Assembly: GCF_050410775.1 (NCBI RefSeq)
Contig: NZ_CP191229.1
DNA length: 64,000 nt
From: Erwinia sp050410775
GTDB taxonomy: Bacteria; Pseudomonadota; Gammaproteobacteria; Enterobacterales; Enterobacteriaceae
Direction: 5' to 3' (one strand)
Within the stretch, counting starts at the first letter, position 1. The number at the start of each line of letters is the position of its first letter. The notes under the pieces were generated by a model. The model made no database searches, had not been told where the DNA came from, and saw nothing but the letters and a program-made list of their open reading frames with translations. A program made the position numbers and the translations under genes. Shown in pieces: positions 34,950 through 44,330 of the stretch.

Positions 34950-36437
34950 ATGCAGGGCACCAGAATGCGTCTTTTGATTGGTGGGATAGTGCTGGCCGCC
35001 GCCACCACTGTGCAGGCTGAAACACTCCAACCCGATCCCGCCTGGCAGCAGGGAAAACTGGATAACGGTTTTCGCTGGCAGGTGCTGACAACGCCGCAGC
35101 GGCCAAGTGACCGCGTTGAAGTGCGCTTGCTGATCAATACCGGTTCGCTGGTGGAGAGTACGCAGCAGGCCGGATTCACCCATCTGTTACCCCGTCTGGC
35201 GCTGGTGCACAACGTCAGGCTGGAACCCGCGCAGCAGCGCTCGCTCTGGCAGCAGGGGATCGATCCCGATCGCCCACAGCCACCAGCGATCACCTCCTAT
35301 GACCATACGCTCTATACATTAAGCCTGCCGAACAACCGTCCCGAGCTGCTGAAAGAGGCGCTGAACTGGCTGGCCGCCACCGCAGGTGAGATGAACATCG
35401 ATGAGCAGACGGTCGCTACCGCCCTCAATGCGGATGACCCCATCGCCACCTGGCCCGGCAACCCGCAGGACGTCTGGTGGCGCTATCGGCTGAAAGGCTC
35501 GACGCTACTGGGCCACGATCCGGCCCCGGCGGTCAGCCAGCCGGTCGATCCGCAAAAGCTGAACGCCTTTTATCAGCAGTGGTACACGCCCGATGCCATG
35601 ACGCTGTTTGTGGTCGGCAACGTGGACAGCCGCAGCCTGGCCGAACAGATCGGTAAAACGTTCTCGTCGCTTCAGGGCCAGCGGGAAGTGCCCGCCCCGA
35701 TGCCAACGCTCTCACCGCTGCCGACGCAGCCGGTCAATCTGGTGAACAGCAGCCTCCGGCAGGATCGCCTGTCGCTGGTCTGGGATAACCCGTGGCAGCC
35801 GATCCGCGAGTCGCAAAGTTTGCAGCGTTACTGGCAGAGCGATCTGGCCCGCGAAGCACTGTTCTGGCACGTACAGAAGGTGTTATCGGAGAATAAAGCA
35901 CAGAAGGTTCAGGTCGGCTTTGACTGCCGCGTGCTCTATCAGCGCGCCCAGTGCGCGATCAATATTGACGCGGACAACGCCACGCTGGAGAGCAATCTGA
36001 AACTGATCGCCCAGGAAATGGCGAATATTCGTGATAACGGTCTGCCGCAGGATGAGTTTGACGCGCTGATGGCGCAGAAAACGGTGGAGTTGAACAAGCT
36101 GTTTGCCACTTACGCCCGCACGGATACTGACGTACTGATGAGCCAGCGGCTGCGATCGCAGCAGAATGCGGTGGTGGATATCGCCCCCGAACAGTATCAG
36201 AAGCTGCGGCAGACTTTTCTGTCCAGCCTGACGCTGTCGCTGATGAATCAGGAACTGCGGCAGCAGCTTTCTCAGGAGCTGACGATGGTGCTGATGCAGC
36301 CGCAGGGCGAACCGGAAACCAACGTAAAAACGCTTCAGAGCATCTGGCAGACGGTGATGACGCCCGCGCCGGAACCGGCGGTCGCCGTTGATGAAACCCA
36401 GCCCGAAGTCTCCGATATTCCGGTCCGGCAAAACTAG
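34950..36437 (+). CDS. yhjJ: Periplasmic M16-family protein YhjJ, probably without peptidase activity
   Basis: 495 residues, signal peptide about 1-24 (TTVQAE). Matches E. coli YhjJ along its length (WQVLTTPQRPSDRVEVRLL, KGSTLLGHDP, WYTPDAMTLFVVGNVD). M16 zinc peptidases need HxxEH; at the equivalent site here the sequence is GFTHLLPRLAL, without the motif, so hydrolytic activity is doubtful. The function is unknown. It converges on the esterase, with a perfect hairpin between. Confidence 0.92.
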   Translation: MQGTRMRLLIGGIVLAAATTVQAETLQPDPAWQQGKLDNGFRWQVLTTPQRPSDRVEVRLLINTGSLVESTQQAGFTHLLPRLALVHNVRLEPAQQRSLWQQGIDPDRPQPPAITSYDHTLYTLSLPNNRPELLKEALNWLAATAGEMNIDEQTVATALNADDPIATWPGNPQDVWWRYRLKGSTLLGHDPAPAVSQPVDPQKLNAFYQQWYTPDAMTLFVVGNVDSRSLAEQIGKTFSSLQGQREVPAPMPTLSPLPTQPVNLVNSSLRQDRLSLVWDNPWQPIRESQSLQRYWQSDLAREALFWHVQKVLSENKAQKVQVGFDCRVLYQRAQCAINIDADNATLESNLKLIAQEMANIRDNGLPQDEFDALMAQKTVELNKLFATYARTDTDVLMSQRLRSQQNAVVDIAPEQYQKLRQTFLSSLTLSLMNQELRQQLSQELTMVLMQPQGEPETNVKTLQSIWQTVMTPAPEPAVAVDETQPEVSDIPVRQN

Positions 36438-36470
36438 GTGAACAGGGCGGCGTTAAGCCGCCCTGTTCAC
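36438..36470. terminator. Bidirectional terminator between yhjJ and the esterase gene
   Basis: Perfect 14-bp inverted repeat GTGAACAGGGCGGC / GCCGCCCTGTTCAC with loop GTTAA, directly after the yhjJ stop and touching the stop of the opposite gene. Confidence 0.7.
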
Positions 36471-37351
36471 TACCAGATACGGGCGCGCAGCCATTCATTG
36501 ACCAGCATGGGCCAGCTTGCCAGCGGCAGGTCAGCGACGTTGCGGATACCAAAGCCGTGCCCGCCTTTCTCGTAAAAGTGCAGCTCGCTGGAGACCTTAT
36601 GCTCGCGCAGCGCGCTGAACATCACCATGCTGTTATTGATCGGCACCGACTCATCATTCACGGCATGGATCAGCAGCGTCTGCGGCGTTTGCTCTGTCAC
36701 CCGCGTTTCCAGTGAATAGGCGTCGATCTCCCGCTGAACAGGATGCTCACCCAGCAGCCGCAGGCGCGAGCCCGGATGCGCCAGCCCCTCGCGCATGCTG
36801 ATGACCGGATAGAGCAGTACCATGGCGTCGGGCCGGGCGCTCAGCGAATCGGCAATATCCTGTACTGGATAAAGTTTCTCACCGAAGCGGGTGCCGGCGC
36901 TGGCGGCGACGTAGCCGCCGGCGGAGAAGCCCATCATCACGATGCGCTTGCCGTTAAGCTTGCGGGCGGCGCGATGACGAAGCACGCGAATCGCGCGCTG
37001 TGCGTCGGCCAGCGGCGCGTCGCTACCTTCGTGATGGCCATCCTGCGGAAAACGATAGGTCATCACCGCCAGCGTATAGCCCATCGCGGTGAAAAACATC
37101 GCCAGCGCGCTGCCTTCTTTATCGATCATGATGCGTTCAAAGCCACCGCCGGGCGTGACCAGCAGCGTAACGTCATTGTCGTTTTTCTCGTCGGGATACC
37201 AGAACGCGATCTCCGGGCTGCGGACACCGCTGGCGGCACGATCGAAGGGTTCATATTCCTTCGCTAGATCGACGATCTGCGGCTGAACGCGTGAGTCGCT
37301 GGCGCCAGGGGCGTCGCCCTGCGGCCAGATAGTAATAATTTCAGTTTTCAT
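36470..37351 (-). CDS. Cytoplasmic alpha/beta-hydrolase, BD-FAE/acetylxylan-esterase type
   Basis: 293 residues, no signal peptide. The oxyanion region LLVTPGGGFE, nucleophile elbow MMGFSAGG, acid NDESVP and base KGGHGFG are all visible, so it is likely an active carboxylesterase. The closest types are acetyl-xylan or pectin-acetyl esterases; an intracellular one would deacetylate imported oligosaccharides. This would fit kdgK upstream of it, but the substrate is not proven. CAGGAGC precedes the ATG. Confidence 0.8.
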   Translation of the reverse strand: MKTEIITIWPQGDAPGASDSRVQPQIVDLAKEYEPFDRAASGVRSPEIAFWYPDEKNDNDVTLLVTPGGGFERIMIDKEGSALAMFFTAMGYTLAVMTYRFPQDGHHEGSDAPLADAQRAIRVLRHRAARKLNGKRIVMMGFSAGGYVAASAGTRFGEKLYPVQDIADSLSARPDAMVLLYPVISMREGLAHPGSRLRLLGEHPVQREIDAYSLETRVTEQTPQTLLIHAVNDESVPINNSMVMFSALREHKVSSELHFYEKGGHGFGIRNVADLPLASWPMLVNEWLRARIW

Positions 37352-37866
37352 AGGCGCTCCTGAGCAGCATTATTTGAGTATAGGCCAGCCGTTAAAAATA
37401 ACGGGCGGACCGGTCAGGAATAAGGTGAATAGCGATGACAGTGCCGTTTTATAAATAAAGCGTCCAGCTTTTGCCTCGCGTTTTTTCCAGAATCAGACCA
37501 GGCCCAGCGGTACTGTCCGTATCCGCTTTTAGTGACCTGGCTCACTGCGGCGGAAGACGTGAAAAGTGAAGATAAAGTTACTTACTCTATTGATTTAAGT
37601 GGAATAAATATAATCTGATTAAAAATCATTATGATGGGTCGATTTTTGAAATCTGTTAGTGCCAGGTTAAAAGGAAAACTTAAATTCCACTTCAGCTAAA
37701 TAAAGTTTATTTCCTGCCGCATAAAAACCAGGCGCGAATAAAAGGTTCATACTGAAATAAAGGAAGGGATTTATTTCCGGGAGGAAATTAAAAGGAAGTG
37801 CGCTATTTTATTGCGCTAATTTAACTTTAGGCAGGAAAATAATGAAGACCGGCAGAGACGTTAATC
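37352..37866. other. AT-rich gap between the esterase gene and kdgK
   Basis: About 515 bp, AT-rich, no gene visible. Contains a TATAAT at 37609-37614 without a good -35 element, and presumably the esterase promoter. Nothing else was recognised. Confidence 0.5.
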
Positions 37867-37893
37867 AGGAGCACCCGACAGGATGCTCCTGAG
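37867..37893 (-). terminator. Hairpin after kdgK
   Basis: AGGAGCA / TGCTCCT stem about 10 bases beyond the kdgK stop on the minus strand; followed by only a few Ts, so moderate support. Confidence 0.5.
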
Positions 37894-37903
37894 CGACAGC
37901 TAA

Positions 37904-38845
37904 TCAGGCTGGCATCGCCGCCCGGGGAATAATGGCTCCACGATGCTGGATTACGGTACTGGCGGTAAGGTGGCCGCGTTTCGCCGCCTCTTCTGCACTG
38001 CCGCCGCAAAGCCGCACCGCCAGATAGCCTGCGCTGAATGAGTCGCCGGCTGCGGTAGTATCTATCACCTTGCTGGCCGGGAGTTGCACGGCGGGGACCT
38101 CAATCAGTGACGCATCCGGTAGCGAAACCAGGCATGACTCCGCGCCCCGCTTGATGACAATCTCGCTGACGCCTGCGGCGCGCGTGCGCGCAATCACCTT
38201 CTCCACGTCCGCCTCGCCCCAGAGCAGGGTTTCATCATCCAGCGTCAGGAAAGCGATATCCGTACAGGCGAGCATGGCCTGATAGGCCGCCTGCGTCTCT
38301 TCTGCAGAAGCCCACAGGCGCGGGCGGTAGTTATTATCAAAAATGACCTTCCCGCCGTTGCGACGGCAGGCTGACAGCAGCGCCATCAGCTTCTCACGGC
38401 TCTGTGGCGTGAGAATAGCCAGGCTGATGCCGCTCAGGTAGAGATAGTCGAACTCCGCCAGCTGCTGACAGATCTCCTCTGCGCGCTCGCTCTCAAGCCA
38501 GTAGCGGGCCGCCGCGTCGTTACGCCAGTAATAGAAGGTGCGCTCGCCTCTGGCGTCCGTTTCGATCACATAGAGGCCCGGCAGCTTATTATCCATACGC
38601 TGGATCAGCGCGGTCTGGACCTCTTCCTGCTGCCAGGCGGCGATCATCTCACTGCTGAAGCTGTCGGTGCCGAGCGCAGTGACATAATCCACGCCCAGCT
38701 GCGAAGCCTCAACCTGACGGGCAATGTAGACCGCCGTGTTGAGGGTGTCACCGCCAAAGCCTCTGCTTAAATCGTTGTTTTTCTGGGAAAGCTCAATCAT
38801 ACATTCGCCGATTACGGCGATTCTTTTCTGGGTCATTTTCATCAT
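37904..38845 (-). CDS. kdgK: 2-dehydro-3-deoxygluconokinase KdgK
   Basis: 313-residue PfkB-family kinase (E. coli 309) that phosphorylates KDG to KDPG in hexuronate and pectin catabolism. N-terminal VIGECMIELS, substrate-binding GGDTLNTAVYIARQ and the ATP/catalytic block DTTAAGDSFSAG with the catalytic Asp. The starts MMKM or the internal MTQ are both possible. A KdgR-like palindrome lies 54-72 bp upstream. It feeds KDPG to the Entner-Doudoroff aldolase and would accept KDG made by the KduD cluster at 51609-55820. Confidence 0.96.
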   Translation of the reverse strand: MMKMTQKRIAVIGECMIELSQKNNDLSRGFGGDTLNTAVYIARQVEASQLGVDYVTALGTDSFSSEMIAAWQQEEVQTALIQRMDNKLPGLYVIETDARGERTFYYWRNDAAARYWLESERAEEICQQLAEFDYLYLSGISLAILTPQSREKLMALLSACRRNGGKVIFDNNYRPRLWASAEETQAAYQAMLACTDIAFLTLDDETLLWGEADVEKVIARTRAAGVSEIVIKRGAESCLVSLPDASLIEVPAVQLPASKVIDTTAAGDSFSAGYLAVRLCGGSAEEAAKRGHLTASTVIQHRGAIIPRAAMPA

Positions 38846-38898
38846 TCCGTTATCTGTTCTGCCTCTAGTTTCACCGTGGCCGGGGATGGAGTCAATAA

Positions 38899-38917
38899 TT
38901 TAAAACGCCGTTTTATT
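38899..38917. promoter_or_regulatory. KdgR-like operator upstream of kdgK
   Basis: TTTAAAACGCCGTTTTATT matches 17 of 19 positions of the consensus AATRAAAYRNYRTTTYATT described for KdgR in pectinolytic enterobacteria, with the palindromic core AAAACGCCGTTTT. It is located where it could block the kdgK promoter. The match was made by eye. Confidence 0.55.
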
Positions 38918-39121
38918 TTTATGCGTCATCGCGCCTGTTTACCCGCTTTTCAGGGCGGTCTGAATAAATTTTGCCGGTGCAGGCCGCTCCGGGTTGATGC
39001 TGAACGTTCGGCAACCTTTATTTTCGCGCCTTTCGGGGTTTACCGCTTCGGTTGGGGTAATGTCCTTTCGCGCGCTCTCGACTATCTTTACTGAAGACAG
39101 AAGCGAGCATGGAGAACAGGT

Positions 39122-41191
39122 ATGTCACGCACCGGGAAAATAATCAGTTGGATTGTCGGGATTTTTTTGCTGCTGGTTGTCGTGGTGGCGATCGTTATCG
39201 CCACCTTTGACTGGAACCGTATTAAGCCAACTATCAACCAGAAGGTCTCGACGGAGCTGAACCGTCCCTTTGCCATTCGCGGCGATTTGGGCGTCGTCTG
39301 GACGCGTAACCGGGAGGAGCCGGGCTGGCGCAGCTGGATCCCCTGGCCGCAGGTGCATGCCGAGGATATTCTGCTCGGGAACCCTCCTGACATCCCCGAA
39401 GTGACCATGGTCCACCTCCAGCGCGCGGAGGCGACCCTGGCACCGCTGGCGCTGCTGGGAAAAGAGGTTTATATCCCGTGGATTAAACTGACCCAGCCCG
39501 ACGCCAGGCTGATCCAGACCGCTGACGGGAAAAACAACTGGACCTTCAACCTTGCCGGCAGTGAAAACGCCGATGAGAACCAGCCGCCATCCGCCTGGTC
39601 GTTCCGCCTCGATAACATTATGTTTGATCGCAGCGAGATTGCTTATCAGGATGCGATCAATAAGGCGGACGTTCAGGTCACGGTCAACCCGCTGGGTAAA
39701 CCTGTTCCCTTTTCTCAGGTCACGGGCAATCAGGAGGAGGCGAGCCAGAAAGGGGCATCTGACTTTGTGTTCGGCTGGAAGGCCAGCGGCACCTATAACG
39801 ATGAAAAGCTCACCGGCGAGGGGAAAATTGGCGGCATGCTTTCCCTGCGCAGCCAGACAACCCCTTTCCCTCTTCAGGCCGATGTGCGGAACGGCACCAC
39901 CCGTGTCCAGGTTGCGGGTAGCCTGCAGGATCCGTTAAATCTGGGCGGCCTGAATATACGTCTGCGCTTCTCTGGCGATACGCTGGCCAACCTCTATGGC
40001 CTGACGGGTATTCTGCTGCCCGACACGCCCCCTTATGAAACGGATGGACGTCTGATTGCCCGCTTCCAGCAGAAGGGCGGCCCGGAGTTTCGTTACGAGA
40101 AGTTCAACGGTCATATCGGTGACAGCGACATTCACGGTTCACTGACCTATACCCAGGGCAAACCACGGCCCAAACTGGAAGGTTCGCTGGCATCACGACA
40201 GCTGCGTATGGCGGATCTGGGCCCGCTGATAGGCGTCAACTCCGGGAAAGGCAGCGAAAAAACCGAACAGGCAAAAGCGAAGCGCGGTGAAGCGGACAGC
40301 CAGCCTGCCGATCGCGTGCTGCCGCATGATAAGTTTGACACCAAAAGCTGGGACGTCATGGATGCCGACGTGAAGTTTCGCGGCGAGCGCATTGAACACA
40401 GCAATTCGCTGCCGCTCAGCGATCTCTATACGCATCTTGTCCTGAAAAACGGCAATATACTGCTCGATCCGCTGCGCTTTGGCATCGCGGGCGGCAACCT
40501 TAACTCCACGATACGGATGGAGGGAGACCGGACGCCGATGCGCGCCCGTGCCGATCTGCATGCCCGTAACCTGAAGCTGAAACAGCTTTTCCCGGACGTT
40601 GAAGCGATGCAGAGCAGTACGGGGCAAATCAACGGTGATGCCACGCTACGGGGCACCGGGAATTCTGTGGCGGATATCCTGGCGACCAGCGATGGCGATC
40701 TTAAGCTGCTGATGAATGATGGCGTTATCAGCCGTAACCTGATGGAGATCGTCGGCCTGAACGTGGGTAACTACGTGGTGGGCAAGCTGTTTGGCGATGA
40801 TGAGGTGCGGATTAACTGCGCCGCTGCCGATCTGAACGTGACGAAGGGTCTGGCCGCCACCCGGCTGTTTGTTTTTGATACGCAGAACGCGGTCGTTAAT
40901 ATCAGCGGCACCACGAATTTCGCTAACGAGCGGCTGGATCTTTCGATCGACCCTGAAAGCAAGGGTATCCGCATCGTTACCCTGCGCTCGCCGCTCTACG
41001 TGCGCGGCACCTTTAAAAATCCGGACGCGGGCGTGAAGGCCGGACCGCTGATTGCCCGTGGTGCGGCTGCCGTTGCGTTAGGGGCAGTGGTTGCTCCGGC
41101 GGCGGCGCTACTTGCGCTGATCTCGCCCAGCGATAATGAAGATAATCAGTGTGCTAACGTGCTGCAACAGATGAAGAACGAAGAGAAATAA
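39122..41191 (+). CDS. yhjG: AsmA-family protein YhjG
   Basis: 689 residues with an N-terminal membrane anchor (about 8-28) and a long beta-rich AsmA/TamB-like periplasmic domain; near-C-terminal small hydrophobic stretch ARGAAAVALGAVVAPAAALL. Similar in size and sequence to E. coli YhjG (691). AsmA-like proteins take part in outer-membrane lipid homeostasis and phospholipid transport; the specific role of YhjG is not established. Confidence 0.92.
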   Translation: MSRTGKIISWIVGIFLLLVVVVAIVIATFDWNRIKPTINQKVSTELNRPFAIRGDLGVVWTRNREEPGWRSWIPWPQVHAEDILLGNPPDIPEVTMVHLQRAEATLAPLALLGKEVYIPWIKLTQPDARLIQTADGKNNWTFNLAGSENADENQPPSAWSFRLDNIMFDRSEIAYQDAINKADVQVTVNPLGKPVPFSQVTGNQEEASQKGASDFVFGWKASGTYNDEKLTGEGKIGGMLSLRSQTTPFPLQADVRNGTTRVQVAGSLQDPLNLGGLNIRLRFSGDTLANLYGLTGILLPDTPPYETDGRLIARFQQKGGPEFRYEKFNGHIGDSDIHGSLTYTQGKPRPKLEGSLASRQLRMADLGPLIGVNSGKGSEKTEQAKAKRGEADSQPADRVLPHDKFDTKSWDVMDADVKFRGERIEHSNSLPLSDLYTHLVLKNGNILLDPLRFGIAGGNLNSTIRMEGDRTPMRARADLHARNLKLKQLFPDVEAMQSSTGQINGDATLRGTGNSVADILATSDGDLKLLMNDGVISRNLMEIVGLNVGNYVVGKLFGDDEVRINCAAADLNVTKGLAATRLFVFDTQNAVVNISGTTNFANERLDLSIDPESKGIRIVTLRSPLYVRGTFKNPDAGVKAGPLIARGAAAVALGAVVAPAAALLALISPSDNEDNQCANVLQQMKNEEK

Positions 41192-41196
41192 AAAAA

Positions 41197-41217
41197 CTGC
41201 TCAGCATAGCTGAGCAG
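41197..41217 (-). terminator. Terminator between yhjG and yhjE
   Basis: Perfect 9-bp stem CTGCTCAGC / GCTGAGCAG with ATA loop. Six As on the left provide the U tract for the minus-strand gene yhjE. Confidence 0.75.
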
Positions 41218-41347
41218 GTGGATGTAATAGAAGATGTTTGCTGGAGCCGCTCCGGCTCTTAGCCTTTGGCCGGAGGCGGCGTTTTCTGCGCTGTACAGGT
41301 GATGACGTGGCGCATCCGGCTTCCCATCCGGACTTGCCCGTCACGGC

Positions 41348-42676
41348 TTAATCGAACAGCGAGTCGTGCCGCGTCTCTTTGCTGACCAGCAGGGCGCACA
41401 GCGTCAGGCAGGCCATCGCCGCCAGGTAAACGCCGACGTAAAACAGGCCATAGTTATGCGCCAGCCAGGTCGCGATATAGGGTGCGACGGAAGCGCCGAG
41501 GATCGAGGAGAGATTGTAGGAAAAGGACGCGCCCGTATAGCGGACTTCCGTCGGGAACAGCTCCGGCAGCAGCGCCCCCATCGGGCCAAACGTCAGCCCC
41601 ATAATGCTCAGTCCGAATACCAGGAACGCCAGCACCATAGCCGGGCTGCCTGAGCCCAGCATCGACGGGAAAATCATCGCAAAGGCGATAATCATCAGCG
41701 TAATGACAATCATCGTTTTACGGCGGCCAAAGCGGTCAGCCAGCAGTCCGGCGATCGGCACCATGATGCCAAAGCCAATCACCGCCAGCATCAGCATCCA
41801 CAGCATGGTATCGCGCGGGAAGCCCAGGCCGCCCGGCGCGGCAGTGGTGCCATATGACATGGAGTAGACCGTCATAATGTAAAACAGGGTGTAGGTTGCC
41901 AGCATAATGAAGGTACCGATAATGGTCGCCTTCAGATGCTTCGTCAGCAGCGTCCCAATCGGAACTTTGACCTGCTTCTTCTCTTTTTTCACTTTCGCGA
42001 ATACCGGTGACTCATGCAGCGAGACGCGGACGTAAAGGCCCACCAGCACCAGCACGGCGGAAAGAATAAAAGGAACGCGCCAGCCCCACTGCATAAACTG
42101 GTCGTCAGTCAGCAGCCAGGAGAGCAGCAGGAAAGTGCCGTTGGCAAAGAAGAAGCCAATAGGGGCGCCAAGCTGGGGGAAAGAGCCGTAGAGCGCGCGC
42201 TTCTTCGCCGGGGCATTTTCAGTGGCCAGCAGCGCCGCGCCGCCCCATTCACCGCCCAGGCCAAGACCCTGACCAAAGCGGGCCAGCGCCAGCAGCAGTG
42301 GTGCAAAGACGCCAATGGTTTCATAACCCGGCAGCAGGCCGATCACCACGGTAGAGATCCCCATCGTCAGCAGTGAGGCGACAAGCGTGGCTTTGCGACC
42401 CACGCGATCGCCAAAGTGACCAAAGACCGCTGACCCGATAGGGCGGGCGATAAATGCAATCGCAAAGGTTGCCAGCGACTGGAGCGTGGCGACGGTCGCA
42501 TCACCCTGAGGAAAGAAGATATGCGGAAAAACGATGACCGCAGCCGTCGCATAGATGTAAAAATCAAAAAATTCGATAGCGGTGCCGACCAGCGAAGCAA
42601 CGAGCACTTTCCCGCGTGAGTTTACGGGCGTGGCGTCATTTTCGGCGTCGGGCGATGTGGCGATGGAGGCTTGCAT
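41348..42676 (-). CDS. yhjE: MFS metabolite:H+ symporter YhjE
   Basis: 442 residues, 12 membrane helices, MHS family (ShiA/ProP-like). Motif FGHFGDRVGRKATL between helices 2 and 3 and LADRFGRRKTM between 8 and 9. Highly similar to E. coli YhjE (440), whose substrate is unknown; the family carries small carboxylates and osmolytes. Convergent with yhjG, as in E. coli. Confidence 0.93.
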   Translation of the reverse strand: MQASIATSPDAENDATPVNSRGKVLVASLVGTAIEFFDFYIYATAAVIVFPHIFFPQGDATVATLQSLATFAIAFIARPIGSAVFGHFGDRVGRKATLVASLLTMGISTVVIGLLPGYETIGVFAPLLLALARFGQGLGLGGEWGGAALLATENAPAKKRALYGSFPQLGAPIGFFFANGTFLLLSWLLTDDQFMQWGWRVPFILSAVLVLVGLYVRVSLHESPVFAKVKKEKKQVKVPIGTLLTKHLKATIIGTFIMLATYTLFYIMTVYSMSYGTTAAPGGLGFPRDTMLWMLMLAVIGFGIMVPIAGLLADRFGRRKTMIVITLMIIAFAMIFPSMLGSGSPAMVLAFLVFGLSIMGLTFGPMGALLPELFPTEVRYTGASFSYNLSSILGASVAPYIATWLAHNYGLFYVGVYLAAMACLTLCALLVSKETRHDSLFD

Positions 42677-43151
42677 AGCAGTTTCTTATTTATAATACGT
42701 AAAAATGAATCTTACGCACCCGCCCGCGCGCATTCAATGGTGTAAAGCCCGCCGCAGCAGGCTCCCGGCGCGATAAAGAGGATCCTGCGAGAGATGGCTG
42801 GATTGCCGGGCGATGGCAGGGTGAATTGACGATTTTATGGCAAGATTCACTAAGAATCGGCTCATAAAAAGTATCAGGTCAGCTATAAATGCTGGGCATA
42901 GCCTGAAAGTTAACCAATAAACCGGATTTTCAACTGAATTACTGGGATAAAACGTCTGCCACCGGCGCCTCCTGCTTCCTCTCACCCGCGCTTTCCCGAT
43001 AGCGCCCCCTCCCGCTAAATCAATGTTAAATCAGCCGCATTTTACGTCGCCGATCTCTTCCTTTCCTGATCGATAACAGGGTGCTGTTTTTTTCAGCAAA
43101 TAGACTTCTGGTCGATCAATTTTTCCGGAATCTTTCAGGAGGGGCTTTGCG
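42677..43151. other. Divergent region between yhjE and the 43-codon ORF
   Basis: 475 bp. A minus-strand frame (42734-42985) lacks a ribosome-binding site and any recognisable family. Near the right end are GGTCGATCAATTTTT and a GTGCTG...CAGCA repeat. No promoter could be assigned with confidence. Confidence 0.5.
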
Positions 43152-43283
43152 ATGCTGCTAAAACGTCGAACGCTGAACGGGCTGTTGCTGTCTGGGTGGA
43201 GGGGGGCGGCATTTATTCCCGCATTCTCTTTGCAGACTCAGCGGCTGAGTGAAGGGTTTAAACATCTTCGCGGGGAAAGCTAA
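43152..43283 (+). CDS. 43-residue small ORF coupled to the yhhT-like gene
   Basis: ATG with a strong AGGAGGGG 7 bases upstream. The product begins MLLKRRTLNGLLLSGW and ends GFKHLRGES; it is basic, with a short hydrophobic stretch but no clear signal peptide. Its stop overlaps the start of the next gene as TAATG, the classical layout for translational coupling. It may be a leader ORF or a small protein. No family was recognised; the ribosome-binding site and overlap are the evidence. Confidence 0.5.
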   Translation: MLLKRRTLNGLLLSGWRGAAFIPAFSLQTQRLSEGFKHLRGES

Positions 43284-44330
43284 TGTTTTTGTCGGCCAGC
43301 AAGAACGCCTTTAAGGTGGTGGTGATGCTCGGGATGCTGGTGATTATTCTGGCGGGCATCCGTGCCGGCGCTGAAATCGTCGTGCCCTTTATCCTCGCCA
43401 TGTTCGTAGCGGTAATCCTGAATCCGCTGGTCCGGCTGCTACAGCGCGCAGGCCTGCCCAGAATGCTGGCCGTTTCGCTGCTGGCTGGCCGTTTCGCTGC
43501 TGGCTGGCGCGATCGTGCTGGCGGGCGCGCTGCTGCTGAGCACGCTGGTGACGATGCTGAACGATTTTTCCCGCACGCTGCCGCAATATCGGGAGGTACT
43601 GCTGGCGTTTCAGCAGCGGGCAGGCCAGATGGGGGTGCCGGTTTCCACCGAGGCGCTGATAACCATGGTCGATCCCAATGCGACGCTCAACCTGGTGAGC
43701 TGGCTGCTCACTCAGCTTTCCGGCGCGGTCTCCGGTATTTTCCTGCTGCTGATGACCGTGGTCTTTATGCTGTTCGAGGTACCGCTGCTGACGGATAAGC
43801 TGCCGCACCTGCTCCGCTCTCCCTCCTCCGGCATGGCCGCTATCAGGCGGGCGCTCGACAGCGTCAGTCGTTATCTGGTGCTGAAAACCGCCATCAGCTT
43901 GTTCACCGGTCTTCTCGTCTGGCTGATGCTGCTGCTGCTGGAGGTCCGCTTTGCGCTGCTGTGGGGCGTGCTGGCTTTTGCGCTTAACTATATTCCCAAT
44001 ATCGGTTCGATCATTGCGGCAGTGCCGGCGATTATTCAGGTGCTGATCTTCAACGGTTCCGGCGAGGGGCTGCTGGTGGCTACAGGCTACCTGCTGATCA
44101 ATCTGGTGATTGGCAATATGCTGGAACCGCGGCTGATGGGGCGCGGACTGGGGCTTTCCACGCTGGTGGTGTTTCTGTCGCTGATATTCTGGGGCTGGCT
44201 GCTGGGCCCGGTGGGCATGTTGCTCTCGGTGCCGCTGACTATCGTGGCAAAAATCGCGCTGGAACAGACCCCGGCCGGGGCGCCGCTGGCGCTGCTGCTC
44301 AGCGACAGCAGCGTCCGGCAGCAGGATTAG
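43283..44330 (+). pseudogene. YhhT-like AI-2E-family transporter, frameshifted by a 19-bp tandem duplication
   Basis: The first frame (43283 to about 43490) and the second (to 44330) together match the YhhT/PerM family of eight-helix membrane proteins (LLMTVVFMLFEVPLL, FALNYIPNIGSIIAAVPAIIQVL, WGWLLGPVGMLLSVPLT). A perfect 19-bp tandem repeat at 43466-43503 throws the reading frame by +1. Removing one copy restores a single 342-codon frame of normal family length. As given, translation stops at 43798 after a nonsense Arg/Ala-rich tail. It could be a recent mutation, a reversible slippage switch or an assembly error. Its last 4 bases overlap the end of the opposite gene. Confidence 0.85.
43466..43503. 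repeat. 19-bp perfect tandem duplication in the yhhT-like gene
   Basis: Two adjacent copies of CTGGCCGTTTCGCTGCTGG (43466-43484 and 43485-43503); the next bases, CTGGC, repeat the beginning again. 19 is not a multiple of three, so the duplication shifts the frame. Confidence 0.95.

Noticed and set aside
38876..39094. 72-codon frame between kdgK and yhjG
   Set aside because: Overlaps the KdgR-like box and promoter area; no ribosome-binding site.
42734..42985. 83-codon minus-strand frame upstream of yhjE
   Set aside because: No start signal, no family; lies where the yhjE promoter should be.
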